Shown: positions 43,796-52,786 of the stretch, piece after piece | Layout: every line of letters starts with the position of its first letter | Numbering within the stretch: the stretch's first letter is position 1 | NCBI RefSeq assembly: GCF_015265435.1 | Contig: NZ_JABJWH010000010.1 | Location: forward strand, 124,001-188,000 | Direction: 5' to 3' | DNA length: 64,000 bases | Source: Alloalcanivorax profundimaris | Lineage (GTDB): Bacteria; Pseudomonadota; Gammaproteobacteria; Pseudomonadales; Alcanivoracaceae | Notes under the pieces: generated by a model | Database searches by the model: none | What the model saw: only the letters and a program-made list of their open reading frames with translations | Told to the model about the DNA's origin: nothing | Translations under genes and position numbers: made by a program

Positions 43796-44509
43796 ATGCC
43801 CAGTTCCAAAGTCCAGGGTCGACGCGGTGTCGCGCCCAAGAAAAACGCCAAGCCGGCGACCCGTAACAAACCCGGGCGCCCAGGCGGCTCCAACGGCCAG
43901 GTCCGCGACCGGATCCTGGACGCCTCCGAGCTGCTGTTCGCGGAACGGGGCTACGCCGGCACCACCCTGCGCGAGGTGGCCGACGCCGCCGAGGTCACCC
44001 AGGCGCTGATCAACTATTACTTCGGGTCCAAGTACGGCCTGTTCCAGGAGGTCTTCCTGCGCCGGGGTAAACGGATTTCCGATCAGCGACTGGAGCGGCT
44101 CCACGAGCTGGAAAGCGAGGACGGCCTGAACGTCACCGACATCGTGCGCGCCTTCCTGATTCCCACCCTAGAATTGCGCGGCAGCGTCGCCGGACGCGCC
44201 TTCATCCGCCTGCAGGCGCGGCTGCACACGGAACCGCCGGAAATTTCCTACGAACTGCGTAACGAGGCCTACAACCAGTCCACCCAGGCGTTCGTGGAGG
44301 CGTTCCGCAAGGCGCTGCCCTCGCTCAGCGAGCGCGACGCCTACTGGCGGGTGACACTGATGATCGGCGCCTACATGTACGCGTTCTCGGACACCCACCG
44401 GCTGGAGCAGCTGGCGCCCGGGGTGTGCCACCCGGAGGATTCCGAGGAAGTGCTGCGGCAGATGACCGCGTTCGTCACCGCCGGCATGGAGGCCGACCCG
44501 GCGGGCTGA
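43796..44509 (+). CDS. TetR family regulator of the importer-nic cluster
   Basis: The 237-residue protein has a basic N-terminal tail (1-35, NKPGRPGG), the helix-turn-helix at 36-85 (INYYFGSKYGLF) and a ligand domain with FIRLQARLHTEP at 136-147. It resembles the TetR at 61-759 along its whole length, including the segment before the C-terminal helices, so both belong to one subfamily. Known nic clusters are controlled by MarR-type NicR, so a TetR here would be a different control. Adjacent position and the shared AT-rich elements suggest it controls both units. Confidence 0.85.
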   Translation: MPSSKVQGRRGVAPKKNAKPATRNKPGRPGGSNGQVRDRILDASELLFAERGYAGTTLREVADAAEVTQALINYYFGSKYGLFQEVFLRRGKRISDQRLERLHELESEDGLNVTDIVRAFLIPTLELRGSVAGRAFIRLQARLHTEPPEISYELRNEAYNQSTQAFVEAFRKALPSLSERDAYWRVTLMIGAYMYAFSDTHRLEQLAPGVCHPEDSEEVLRQMTAFVTAGMEADPAG

Positions 44510-44517
44510 GCGGGCGG

Positions 44518-44581
44518 ATCGCGGCTGAAGCCGCTCCTACAGCGGGCCGGACACGGCCAAGGGAGCGGCTTCAGCCGTGAT
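44518..44581. repeat. REPIN-like palindromic doublet B
   Basis: Left arm ATCGCGGCTGAAGCCGCTCC, right arm GGAGCGGCTTCAGCCGTGAT, with a GC-rich spacer. The right arm has one change (GTGAT for GCGAT). It fills the gap between the convergent TetR and DUF2789 genes; its last base is also the last base of the DUF2789 stop codon. Confidence 0.8.
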
Positions 44582-44820
44582 CAGCCGTCCTCTTCGTGCA
44601 GGGATTCGTTCAGTTGATCGACCACCAGCGCCCATTCCGCGTCGCTGTTGAGCAGCTCGCGCAGCAACTGGCGCTGGGCGTCGTTCCAGAACGGCGCGTC
44701 GACGATGTTCACTTCCGCCGGCAGAAAATGCTCGGCGATGAAGCGCTCGATGCCTTCCGGGCTGGCGTCCAGACCCAGTTGCAGGAACAGGTTGGTCATC
44801 CGCGCGTGTACCGTATCCAT
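44581..44820 (-). CDS. DUF2789 family protein
   Basis: Small acidic helical protein of 79 residues: MDTVHARMTNLFLQLGLDAS at the start, FIAEHFLPAEVNIVDAPFWN in the middle. It matches the DUF2789 family of gammaproteobacteria, function unknown. GGAGG lies six bases before the ATG at 44820, which decides the start against the longer frame to 44859. Confidence 0.8.
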   Translation of the reverse strand: MDTVHARMTNLFLQLGLDASPEGIERFIAEHFLPAEVNIVDAPFWNDAQRQLLRELLNSDAEWALVVDQLNESLHEEDG

Positions 44821-44891
44821 CGTCATCCTCCAATTTATTGAATAGGGATAATATCCCAAATCCCCGCGCCACCGTCATCGCGCCAGGGCAC

Positions 44892-44920
44892 AAAAAAGCC
44901 CGGCGCGAGGCCGGGCTTTT
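44892..44920 (-). terminator. Rho-independent terminator of glcB
   Basis: GCCCGGC (44898-44904), 5-base loop, GCCGGGC (44910-44916), flanked by six A and four T, so it can work in both directions. It follows the glcB stop by 25 bases. Confidence 0.85.
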
Positions 44921-44945
44921 CAGGGGTCGAGGGAAAGCCGAGGAA

Positions 44946-47105
44946 TCAGGCTTCGCCCTTGAGCTCCAGGCGGCGGCGGTGCAGAACCGGCTCGGTGTAG
45001 CCGCTGGGTTGCTCGCAGCCCTTGAACACCAGGTCGCAGGACGCCTGGAAGGCCTTGCCGTCGAAGCCCGGCGCCATGTTGGTGTAGGTGGGATCACCGG
45101 CGTTCTGCCCGTCCACCACCTCGGCCATGCGCTTCATGGCTTCCATCACCTGCTCTTCGCTGACGATGCCGTGGTGCAGCCAGTTGGCGATGTGCTGGCT
45201 GGAGATCCGGCAGGTGGCGCGGTCTTCCATCAGGCCCACGTTGTTGATGTCGGGCACCTTGGAACAGCCCACGCCCTGGTCCACCCAGCGCACCACGTAG
45301 CCGAGGATGCCCTGGGCGTTGTTGTCCAGCTCCTGCTGGATTTCGTCGGCGCTCAGCTCACGGTCGAGCAGCGGGATGGTGAGGATGTCGTCCAGGGAGG
45401 CGCGCTCGCGGCCGGCCAGCTCATCCTGCACTTGCGCCACGTCCACCTCATGGTAGTGGATGGCGTGCAGGGTGGCCGCGGTGGGCGACGGGACCCAGGC
45501 GCAGTTGGCGCCGGCTTTCGGGTGGGCCGCCTTGGTGGCCATCATCTCCGCCATCTCGTCCGGTTTCGGGAACATGCCCTTGCCGATCTGGGCCACGCCC
45601 TTGAGGCCGCATTCCAGACCGATGTCCACGTTCCAGGCCTCGTAGGCGTTGATCCACGGCAGGCCTTTCATGTCGCCCTTGCGAGCCATGGGGCCGGCTT
45701 CCATGGAGGTGTGGATCTCGTCGCCGGTGCGGTCCAGGAAGCCGGTGTTGATGAAGATCACCCGGTCCTTGGCGGCGCGGATGCACTCCTTCAGGTTCAC
45801 CGTGGTGCGGCGCTCCTCGTCCATGATGCCGATCTTCAGGGTATTGCGCTCCAGCCCCAGGGCGTCTTCCACCCGGGCGAATAGATCCACGGCGAAGGCC
45901 ACTTCCTCGGGGCCGTGCATCTTCGGCTTGACGATGTACACCGAGCCGGTGCGGCTGTTGCGCGCGCCGTCGGTTTTCTTCAGGTCGTGCATGGCGCCGA
46001 GCACGGTGAACATGGCGTCCATGATGCCTTCCGGAATCTCCTCGCCTTTATGGAGGATCGCCGGGTTGGTCATCAGGTGGCCCACGTTGCGCACCAGCAT
46101 CAGGGAACGGCCGGGCAGCACCAGGGTGCCGCCGTCGAGGGCGGTGTATTCCCGGTCCGGGTTCAGGGCGCGGGTCATGGTACGGCCGCCCTTGTCGAAG
46201 GATTCCTTCAGGTCGCCCTTCATCAGGCCCAGCCAGTTGCGGTACACCTCGACCTTCTCTTCCGCGTCCACCGCGGCCACCGAATCCTCGCAATCCTGGA
46301 TGGTGGTGACGGCGGATTCCAGCAGCACGTCCTTGACGTGGGCCGGGTCCTCGGCGCCGATCGGATGCTGATCGTCCACCTGGATTTCCGCGTGCAGGTT
46401 GTTGTGCTTGAGCAGCACGCCGTCCGGCTTGGCGGCGTCGCCCCGGTAACCGCGCAGCTGGCTCTCGTCCTTCAGGCCGGACTCACCGTCCTCCAGGCGC
46501 ACCACCAGTTTGCCGTCGCGGATCGCGTAGCCGGTGCTGTCCTTGTGGGAGCCGCTGGCCAGCGGGAAATAGGTGTCGAGGAAATCCCGGGCGTAGGCGA
46601 TGACCTTGGCGCCACGCTTGGGATTGTAGGCGCCACCTTTTTCGGCGCCGCCCTCGTCGGAAATCATGTCGGTGCCGTACAGCGCATCGTAGAGGCTGCC
46701 CCAGCGGGCGTTGGCGGCGTTCAGGGCGAAGCGGGCGTTGCGCACCGGCACCACCAGCTGCGGGCCGGCGATGTGGGCGAATTCCTCGTCCACGTTCTTG
46801 GTGCTTACCTTGAAGTCATCGCCTTCGGGGAGCAGGTAGTCCAGCTCCTGCAGAAACGCTTTGTATTCCGCCGGATCGATCTTCCGACCCTTGCGCTCCA
46901 GGTGCCAGGCATCGATTTTCTTCTGGATGTCCTCGCGCTTGGCGAGCAGCGCCTTGTTGCGCGGCGCCAGATCGTCGAGGATCTTTTCCAGCTCGGCCCA
47001 GACGTGCTCCGGATCCACGCCGGTGCCCGGGGCGATTTCGTTGGCCACCAGATCATGGAGTTCTTTGGCGACGTCCAGGCCGCCTTTTTGGATGCGATCG
47101 GTCAT
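44946..47105 (-). CDS. glcB: Malate synthase G
   Basis: Monomeric enzyme of 719 residues joining glyoxylate and acetyl-CoA to malate, in the glyoxylate shunt needed on fatty acids, alkanes or acetate. Marks are [52 protein letters not shown] and the catalytic region [22 protein letters not shown], read in parts. AGGAGC precedes the ATG. Isocitrate lyase is not in the window. Confidence 0.97.
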   Translation of the reverse strand: MTDRIQKGGLDVAKELHDLVANEIAPGTGVDPEHVWAELEKILDDLAPRNKALLAKREDIQKKIDAWHLERKGRKIDPAEYKAFLQELDYLLPEGDDFKVSTKNVDEEFAHIAGPQLVVPVRNARFALNAANARWGSLYDALYGTDMISDEGGAEKGGAYNPKRGAKVIAYARDFLDTYFPLASGSHKDSTGYAIRDGKLVVRLEDGESGLKDESQLRGYRGDAAKPDGVLLKHNNLHAEIQVDDQHPIGAEDPAHVKDVLLESAVTTIQDCEDSVAAVDAEEKVEVYRNWLGLMKGDLKESFDKGGRTMTRALNPDREYTALDGGTLVLPGRSLMLVRNVGHLMTNPAILHKGEEIPEGIMDAMFTVLGAMHDLKKTDGARNSRTGSVYIVKPKMHGPEEVAFAVDLFARVEDALGLERNTLKIGIMDEERRTTVNLKECIRAAKDRVIFINTGFLDRTGDEIHTSMEAGPMARKGDMKGLPWINAYEAWNVDIGLECGLKGVAQIGKGMFPKPDEMAEMMATKAAHPKAGANCAWVPSPTAATLHAIHYHEVDVAQVQDELAGRERASLDDILTIPLLDRELSADEIQQELDNNAQGILGYVVRWVDQGVGCSKVPDINNVGLMEDRATCRISSQHIANWLHHGIVSEEQVMEAMKRMAEVVDGQNAGDPTYTNMAPGFDGKAFQASCDLVFKGCEQPSGYTEPVLHRRRLELKGEA

Positions 47106-47241
47106 GTGCTCCTACCTTTCAGGTCGAGAGTCGATACGAGGCCAGGGCAACGCGTGCTGGCCGGAAAGCGGCGGCATTTTACCGGAAAGCGCGCCGTGAA
47201 TCATGCCATCGACGGCGCCGGGCGTGACGGCCCGGTCACCG

Positions 47242-48099
47242 TCAGCCGAACAGGTTGACCACGTCCAGCTTGTGGGCGGCGGCGCCGCCGCGTTGCTGGC
47301 CGTCCTCCAGGTGTTCGAAATCGAACAGCCTGGTGTCCGCCAGTTGCGAGGGCGCCACGTTCTGGATCGCCGAGAAGATGCTCTCCACCCGGCCGGGGTG
47401 CTGCTTGTCCCATTGGTTGAGCATCGCCTTGACGGCCTGGCGCTGCAGATTCTCCTGGGAGCCGCACAGGTTGCAGGGGATGATCGGGAATTGCTTGAAA
47501 TCCGAGAACTCGATGATGTCCTTCTCGCGGCAGTAGGCCAGCGGACGAATCACGATGTTCTTGTTGTCGTCGCTGCGCAGCTTGGGCGGCATGGCCTTCA
47601 TCTTGCCGCCGAAGAACATGTTCAGGAACAGGGTCTCGACGATGTCGTCGCGGTGATGGCCCAGGGCGATCTTGTTGGCGCCGATTTCCTCGGCGAAGCC
47701 GTACAGACTGCCCCGGCGCAACCGCGAGCACAGGCCGCAGGTGGTTTTGCCCTCGGGCACCTTCTCCTTGACGATGGAATAGGTGTCCTTTTCCAGAATG
47801 TGGTAGGCCACCCCTTCCCGGTCCAGGTAGTCGGGCAACACATGCTCCGGGAAGCCGGGCTGTTTCTGGTCCAGGTTCACCGCCACCAGCTCGAAGCGCA
47901 CCGGCGCGGAATGCTGAAGATTGCGCAGAATCTCCAGCATGGTGTAGGAATCCTTGCCACCGGACAGGCAGACCATGACCTTGTCGCCTTCCTCGATCAT
48001 GTTGAAGTCGGCGATGGCGCGCCCGGTTTCACGCCGCAGCTTCTTCTGCAGCTTGTTCAGGCGGGTGCGTTGCTTGGCGTCCAGGGTGTCGGCGATCAT
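47242..48099 (-). CDS. ttcA: tRNA 2-thiocytidine synthetase TtcA
   Basis: Iron-sulfur PP-loop enzyme (285 residues) that thiolates cytidine 32 of certain tRNAs. PP-loop [13 protein letters not shown] is at about 44-56; the Fe-S cysteines are in [10 protein letters not shown] (CxxC) and CNLCGSQ. The ATG at 48099 shares one base with the stop of the SDR gene upstream (TGATG), so both are co-translated. The longer frame to 48240 is inside that gene. Confidence 0.96.
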   Translation of the reverse strand: MIADTLDAKQRTRLNKLQKKLRRETGRAIADFNMIEEGDKVMVCLSGGKDSYTMLEILRNLQHSAPVRFELVAVNLDQKQPGFPEHVLPDYLDREGVAYHILEKDTYSIVKEKVPEGKTTCGLCSRLRRGSLYGFAEEIGANKIALGHHRDDIVETLFLNMFFGGKMKAMPPKLRSDDNKNIVIRPLAYCREKDIIEFSDFKQFPIIPCNLCGSQENLQRQAVKAMLNQWDKQHPGRVESIFSAIQNVAPSQLADTRLFDFEHLEDGQQRGGAAAHKLDVVNLFG

Positions 48100-48899
48100 C
48101 AGGTTACCTTGATCTTGCGGATGACGCGACGGTACAGCGGCGGCGCCCAGCGTTTCAAATAGACGCCCGCCCCCTCGCGGCCGGCGATGATAACCTGATC
48201 GCGGCCGCGCTGCACGGCCTCCACCAGCCGCCGGGCGCACAGCGCCGGGTCCATGCCGTTGGCCTGGGCGTCGTCCAGGGTGCCCTGCTCGCGGCCATCG
48301 CCCACCAGGGCGTTGTAGGACAGGCGCGTGCGGATGAAGCCGGGCAGCACCAGGGTGACGCGCACGCCGTTGTCGTACTCCTCGGCGCGCAACGCCTCGA
48401 AGAAACCGTGCAGAGCATGCTTGCTGGCGCTGTAAGCGGAGCGCTTGGGGGTGGGGATCTCGCCCACCAGGGAGGTGACCACCACGAAGTGGCCGCCGCC
48501 CTGGCGCAGAAAGGCGGGCAACACCGCCTTGGTGAGCGCCACGGTGCCGAAGTAGTTCACCTCCATCAGACGCCGGTCCACCTCCAGGCTGGTGTCCCGG
48601 GCCAGGGCCCGCTGCGAGATGCCACCGTTGTGCACCACCTGGTCGATGCGGCCGAAATGCGCCAGCACCTTCTCGGTGGCCGGCGCCATGGCGGTCTCGT
48701 CGGCCAGGTCGAGCGGCACCACCAGGTGCTCATCGGCGTTCACCAGCCCGGCGCGCACCCGCTCCAGCTCCGCCTCGCGGCGGGCGGACAGCACCAGCCG
48801 GGCGCCGTAGCGGGCGTACTCCGCCGCCACCGCCTCGCCGATGCCCGAGGACGCCCCGGTGATCCAGACCACCTGATCCGCTAACGACGATGAGGGCAT
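48099..48899 (-). CDS. Short-chain dehydrogenase/reductase (SDR)
   Basis: Classical SDR of 266 residues with TGASSGIG at about 14-21, NNAG-equivalent HNGG and active-site YSASK. The C-terminal 30 residues are basic and hydrophobic ([17 protein letters not shown]), which resembles membrane-near SDRs acting on lipids or retinol-like alcohols. The substrate is unknown. The frame extends to 49079 but [15 protein letters not shown] is the natural start. It is coupled to ttcA downstream. Confidence 0.88.
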   Translation of the reverse strand: MPSSSLADQVVWITGASSGIGEAVAAEYARYGARLVLSARREAELERVRAGLVNADEHLVVPLDLADETAMAPATEKVLAHFGRIDQVVHNGGISQRALARDTSLEVDRRLMEVNYFGTVALTKAVLPAFLRQGGGHFVVVTSLVGEIPTPKRSAYSASKHALHGFFEALRAEEYDNGVRVTLVLPGFIRTRLSYNALVGDGREQGTLDDAQANGMDPALCARRLVEAVQRGRDQVIIAGREGAGVYLKRWAPPLYRRVIRKIKVT

Positions 48900-49044
48900 G
48901 ACCGCTTCTCCTTCTGATTCCGGGTTGCAGTCAATGATGCTAGGCGTTGCCGGCGGGAAATGCGATAGCCCCGGCGACGGCTGGGCGCCGCCGGGGCGAA
49001 CGGGTATCCTGGCGGCCTCAGACACCGGCAACCACGAAGGCCCC

Positions 49045-49581
49045 ATGACCGCCATCACCAATCCCAGCCTCAAGGACACCGTGACCCGCTTTTTCGCCGA
49101 GCAGGGCGAAGAAGCCCCCTCCTGGGTGGAAACCCATGGCCTGCTGTGCGGCTTCGCCGTGGGCCCCTACGACGGCCCGGCGGACTTCGGCTCGGCGCTG
49201 GAAATGACGCTGCCGGAGCCGGTCACCGCCGCCCTGGAGGAACTGCGTGGCCGCCTGCTCACCGACACCCTGGCCGGCGAGCGGGTCACCCTGCCCTGCC
49301 TGCTCGACCCCTACAAGGAGGACGACGGCAACGACCTGGCCTCCTGGTGCGCCGGCTTCCTCAGCGCCGTGTTCGAGCACGAGGAACGCTGGTTCGGCGA
49401 CGACGATGATGAGGAAACCATGGCCAACTGGCTGCTGCCGATGATGCTGATCTCCGGCCTGGACGAGGACCCGGAACTGGACGCCATCTGGGAAGACGGC
49501 CAGCTGGTGCGCCAGATGGCCACCGGAATTCCCGACGTCCTGGAGGAGATCCTGCTGCACTTTCAGGGCCCGGAAGGCTGA
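49045..49581 (+). CDS. YecA/UPF0149 family protein
   Basis: Acidic protein of 178 residues: an N-terminal segment with ETHGLLCGFAVGP and a centre with DLASWCAGFLSAVFEHEERWFGDDDDEE. These match the UPF0149/YgfB group (YgfB represses ampDh3 with AlpA in Pseudomonas, by published work on that homologue). No zinc-binding SEC-C tail is present. The ATG at 49045 has weak spacing to AAGG. Function here unknown. Confidence 0.82.
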   Translation: MTAITNPSLKDTVTRFFAEQGEEAPSWVETHGLLCGFAVGPYDGPADFGSALEMTLPEPVTAALEELRGRLLTDTLAGERVTLPCLLDPYKEDDGNDLASWCAGFLSAVFEHEERWFGDDDDEETMANWLLPMMLISGLDEDPELDAIWEDGQLVRQMATGIPDVLEEILLHFQGPEG

Positions 49582-49608
49582 GCCGAGAGCCGGCGCTTAA
49601 CGCGCCGG

Positions 49609-49670
49609 ATCGCGACTAAAGTCGCTCCTACGGCGGGAAAGAAAGCGGTAGGAGCGGCTTTAGTCGCGAT
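49609..49670. repeat. REPIN-like palindromic doublet C
   Basis: Left arm ATCGCGACTAAAGTCGCTCC, right arm GGAGCGGCTTTAGTCGCGAT. The hairpin loops show paired changes (GACTAAAGTC on the left, GGCTTTAGTC on the right), that is, the palindrome is kept although the bases differ from copies A, B and D. Confidence 0.82.
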
Positions 49671-49691
49671 CACCCCGATCCCACCCACCGA

Positions 49692-50279
49692 CTAGTCGTC
49701 GCTTAGGGAAAGGTGGCTGATGTCCGGCGCGACCGGCGGCTCGTCGCGCTTGAGGGTCTCCAGGTCGGCACCGGGTTCGGCCATGGACAAATGGCTCACA
49801 TCCGGCGCCGGAGCCGGTTCCGGCCGGCCGCCGGGATCCAGATCGGTGCCCACCGGCGCCACCTTGAAAGCACCGGTGAAACCGGCGCCGCCGGTGCGGA
49901 TGGTGCCCACGGTTTCCAGATCCGCGCCGTCCTGGCCGGCGCTGCCCACGGGGGACGGCTCGACGTTCGAGCCGCCGCCCGCCGGGGCCCGCGCCTCGAA
50001 CGTGGCGGGCCGCGCCGCCGGTTCCGGGGCCGCCGCCGGCGGGTTCACCGGCTTCAGTTCACAGTGGGCGCCGGCCTGGCGCAGCGCCACCTGGAATTTG
50101 CGGGCGGTGGCCTCGTCCGCGTCCTTCTTCACCACCCGGGGACCACCGCCCAGCAGTTGCCGGGCCTTGGCCTCGGGCATCTTGAAAAGCCGCGCCAGGT
50201 TGGCGGTCACCCGCTCGGGGTCGGCGCCGCCCAGAAGATCGCCGGTCAGCACCACCTGGAATCGATTGTCGTCACTCAT
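49692..50279 (-). CDS. Hypothetical protein with C-terminal short repeats
   Basis: The 195-residue protein has a compact N-terminal domain (1-75: MSDDNRFQVVLTGDLLGGAD, FKMPEAKARQLLGG, VVKKDADEATARKFQVALRQAGA) that looks like a small recurring cytoplasmic domain of gammaproteobacteria, and a Pro/Ala-rich tail. The tail repeats two motifs: GADLETV/GADLETL and PDVSHLSM/PDISHLSL. Longer frames upstream overlap the GMC gene and are rejected. The gene follows the GMC oxidoreductase with only 11 bases between. Function unknown. Confidence 0.65.
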   Translation of the reverse strand: MSDDNRFQVVLTGDLLGGADPERVTANLARLFKMPEAKARQLLGGGPRVVKKDADEATARKFQVALRQAGAHCELKPVNPPAAAPEPAARPATFEARAPAGGGSNVEPSPVGSAGQDGADLETVGTIRTGGAGFTGAFKVAPVGTDLDPGGRPEPAPAPDVSHLSMAEPGADLETLKRDEPPVAPDISHLSLSDD

Positions 50280-50290
50280 GATGTCAGCCT

Positions 50291-51859
50291 CTATACCCAG
50301 TGCGCGGCGGCGTGCTCCGCCAGGGCGGCGATGGTGCGCGACGGGTTGAGCCCCAGGGCGCGCGGTACCATGGCGCCGTCCACCACGTACAATCCGGGAT
50401 AGTTGAACACTTCTCCGGCGTGGTTCACCACGCCCTGTTTCACGGTATCGGCCATGTTGCAGCCGCCCAGGGGATGCGGTGTGACCAGATTCTTGAACCA
50501 GCGCCAGGTGGCCGGCGTCATGGCGGCGCCACCGGTGGCCTCGGTGAGCTTGAGGTGGCGGTCCGCCAGGCCCTGCACCGCCTTCTCGGCGCGCCGGTAG
50601 TCCCAGTCCAGGCGCAGCCGGTCCTTCTTCCAGGGCGCGTACCAGCGCCGTCCCAGGCGGAACCGCCCGCCCGGATCGTCGATCGCCTGGCCGAACCACA
50701 GCATCATGTTGGCGAACGGGTCGCTGTCGCGGCCGTACTCCAACAGCGCGGCGCCCAGGCGGGTGCGCGCCAGGCGCGGATGGCGGCCGGCGTGCTCCAG
50801 CCAGTTACCGAGCAGGTCGGGAATGCCGCCGTCCTCCACGAAGTAGCGGGCGCCCCGGTCGCTGCCGTCCAGGTAATCGATGGCGGAGGTGATGGTGGGC
50901 CCGCGGGTGGGCCGGATCTCCCGGTCGTCGTAGAACGCCGGGGTCATGAAATCGCCGTTGCTGGTCCAGCCCTGGCCCAGGGCCCGGCTCAGCCGGGGCA
51001 GGGTTTTGTACTGGTCGCGGCAGCGCAGCAGCAGCTCGGTGGAGCCGACGCTGCCGGCGGCGACCACCACCCGGCGCGCCTGGATGCGGCGCCAGGCGCG
51101 GGCGTCCAGGTCGCGCACGCCGACCTCGTACTCACCGCCGTCCAGCGGCCGAATCCAGCGTACCTGGTGCAGGGCACGGATCTCGGCGCCCTGCTCCTCG
51201 GCCCGGGCCAGGTAATTGAGATCCAGGGTGTTCTTGGCCTGCACCGGGCAACCCAGATCGCAGTTGCCGCAATGCACGCAGGTGCCCTGGCGCTGGCCCT
51301 GGTCGTTGGTCCAGGCCTTGCTCCGGTGATAACCGTGGGCGTCGTCCAGGCCGGCGTGCCAGTCCGGGTCGAAGGTGATCGCCTGGGGCACCACCCGGAA
51401 GCGGTGGCCCTGGCCGAGCCGGTCGGCGGATTCGTGCATCAGGCGGGTGCGTGGCGTCCACTGCCGGTCCGGCAGGGTCTGGACGTTGAGCATGCGGCCC
51501 ACGGTGCGGAAGTGGTCGCGCAGCGTGGTCGGCTCGATGGCCTCCGGCCAGCCCCGCTCGAAGACATGGGCGGGCGGCTCGATGCTGACGTTGGCGTAGA
51601 TCAGCGAGCCGCCGCCGACGCCGGCGCCCAGGGCCACGCTCATGTCGCCGAAATAGCGGAAATCCAGCCAGCCGTTCTGTTTTTCCGGCTCGTCCTCGTC
51701 CCAGAACCAGTGGTCCTGGCTGACGCTGGGATAATCCTCCGGCAGCCAGCGCCGGCCCCGCTCCAGCACCAGCACCCGCTCGCCCCGTTCCGCCAGACGG
51801 CAGGCCATCACGGCGCCGCCGAAGCCGCTGCCGATGATCAGCGTGTTCACCCTTTCCAT
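50291..51859 (-). CDS. GMC-type FAD oxidoreductase with four-cysteine motif
   Basis: The 522-residue flavoprotein has the FAD loop GSGFGGAV near 10-17 and the GMC C-terminal PHPLGGCNMAD with catalytic His. In between, Cys194, Cys197, Cys200 and Cys204 (CVHCGNCDLGC) form a ferredoxin-like CxxCxxCxxxC motif. Such proteins lie near cholesterol oxidase and choline dehydrogenase but the substrate is open; in an alkane-type organism a long-chain alcohol or sterol is possible. Start at 51859 by the FAD motif. No signal peptide. Confidence 0.82.
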   Translation of the reverse strand: MERVNTLIIGSGFGGAVMACRLAERGERVLVLERGRRWLPEDYPSVSQDHWFWDEDEPEKQNGWLDFRYFGDMSVALGAGVGGGSLIYANVSIEPPAHVFERGWPEAIEPTTLRDHFRTVGRMLNVQTLPDRQWTPRTRLMHESADRLGQGHRFRVVPQAITFDPDWHAGLDDAHGYHRSKAWTNDQGQRQGTCVHCGNCDLGCPVQAKNTLDLNYLARAEEQGAEIRALHQVRWIRPLDGGEYEVGVRDLDARAWRRIQARRVVVAAGSVGSTELLLRCRDQYKTLPRLSRALGQGWTSNGDFMTPAFYDDREIRPTRGPTITSAIDYLDGSDRGARYFVEDGGIPDLLGNWLEHAGRHPRLARTRLGAALLEYGRDSDPFANMMLWFGQAIDDPGGRFRLGRRWYAPWKKDRLRLDWDYRRAEKAVQGLADRHLKLTEATGGAAMTPATWRWFKNLVTPHPLGGCNMADTVKQGVVNHAGEVFNYPGLYVVDGAMVPRALGLNPSRTIAALAEHAAAHWV

Positions 51860-51951
51860 GGTGTTCTCCCCCAAAGAGCGGTGCCCCCGCCCTGTTATTC
51901 TCGCGCGTGCCGGGCACGCGGTTCCGAGCCTACCAGATTTCCAACCGGCGG

Positions 51952-52689
51952 CTACAGACTGGCCGCCTGGCGGCGCAGGAAGCGCACGTGGCTGACCATC
52001 AGCGTGGCGCTGAGCAGGAAGGCGGTGACCAGGAAGGTGGTGACGCCGAGCCGGTCGCCGCCGAGAGTGCCCAGGGATCCGGCGGCGGGCACGGTCCCCC
52101 GGGGCGTGTAGCCGGCCGCCGCCATGCCGGTGTAGTGCATGCCGCACACCGCCACCCCCATGATCACCGCGGCCCCCACCATGCGCCAGCCGCCGCGCAG
52201 GGTGAACGCCGTCCACAGCGCCGCCATCGAGGCGACCACGGCGATGACCACGGAGGCGGCCACCAGCCAGGGATCGTAGTGGATGGTCGCCGGCATCAGC
52301 ATGGCGGCCATGCCGGTGTAGTGCATGCCGGCCACGCCCAGGCCCATGAACAGGCCCGCCGGCACCACCCGGCGTTGCCGGAACTCGCCCAGGCCGGCCC
52401 AGGCCAGACCCAGGGCGCAGGCGGCCACGGCGATCAAGGCGGAAAGCAGGGTCAGGCCGATGTCGTAGGCCACCGGCACGGGTATCCGGCAGGCCAGCAT
52501 GGCGATGAAGTGCATCGCCCAGATGCCGCCGCCGCCCATGGCCAGGGCCGAGGCCAGCACCGCCGCCAGGCGACGCCCGGGGCCCCGCGCCAGCGGGATA
52601 TCGATGGCCAGCTGCAGCGCGGTGACCGCGCCCAGCACCGATACGCCGTAGGACAGCGCCACCAGCACCCAGTCGTATTCGCCTTGCAT
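51952..52689 (-). CDS. MHYT-domain integral membrane sensor
   Basis: Protein of 245 residues with seven membrane helices and three copies of the metal-binding pattern: MHFIAM, MHYTGMAAM and MHYTGMAAA at about 59, 121 and 181. MHYT domains are thought to bind copper and sense O2, CO or NO, and are usually fused to GGDEF/EAL output domains. Here no output domain follows. GGAAGGAAGG precedes the ATG at 52689; the frame to 52974 is rejected as it overlaps modC. Confidence 0.88.
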   Translation of the reverse strand: MQGEYDWVLVALSYGVSVLGAVTALQLAIDIPLARGPGRRLAAVLASALAMGGGGIWAMHFIAMLACRIPVPVAYDIGLTLLSALIAVAACALGLAWAGLGEFRQRRVVPAGLFMGLGVAGMHYTGMAAMLMPATIHYDPWLVAASVVIAVVASMAALWTAFTLRGGWRMVGAAVIMGVAVCGMHYTGMAAAGYTPRGTVPAAGSLGTLGGDRLGVTTFLVTAFLLSATLMVSHVRFLRRQAASL

Positions 52690-52786
52690 CCTTCCTTCCC
52701 CTTGGTCCCGTTCCTGGGCGTTAACATGTGCCAGGAGGCGGCAAGGATTGCAACCGACTTGTGCGGGGATCGGCGGGCAGCGCCTG

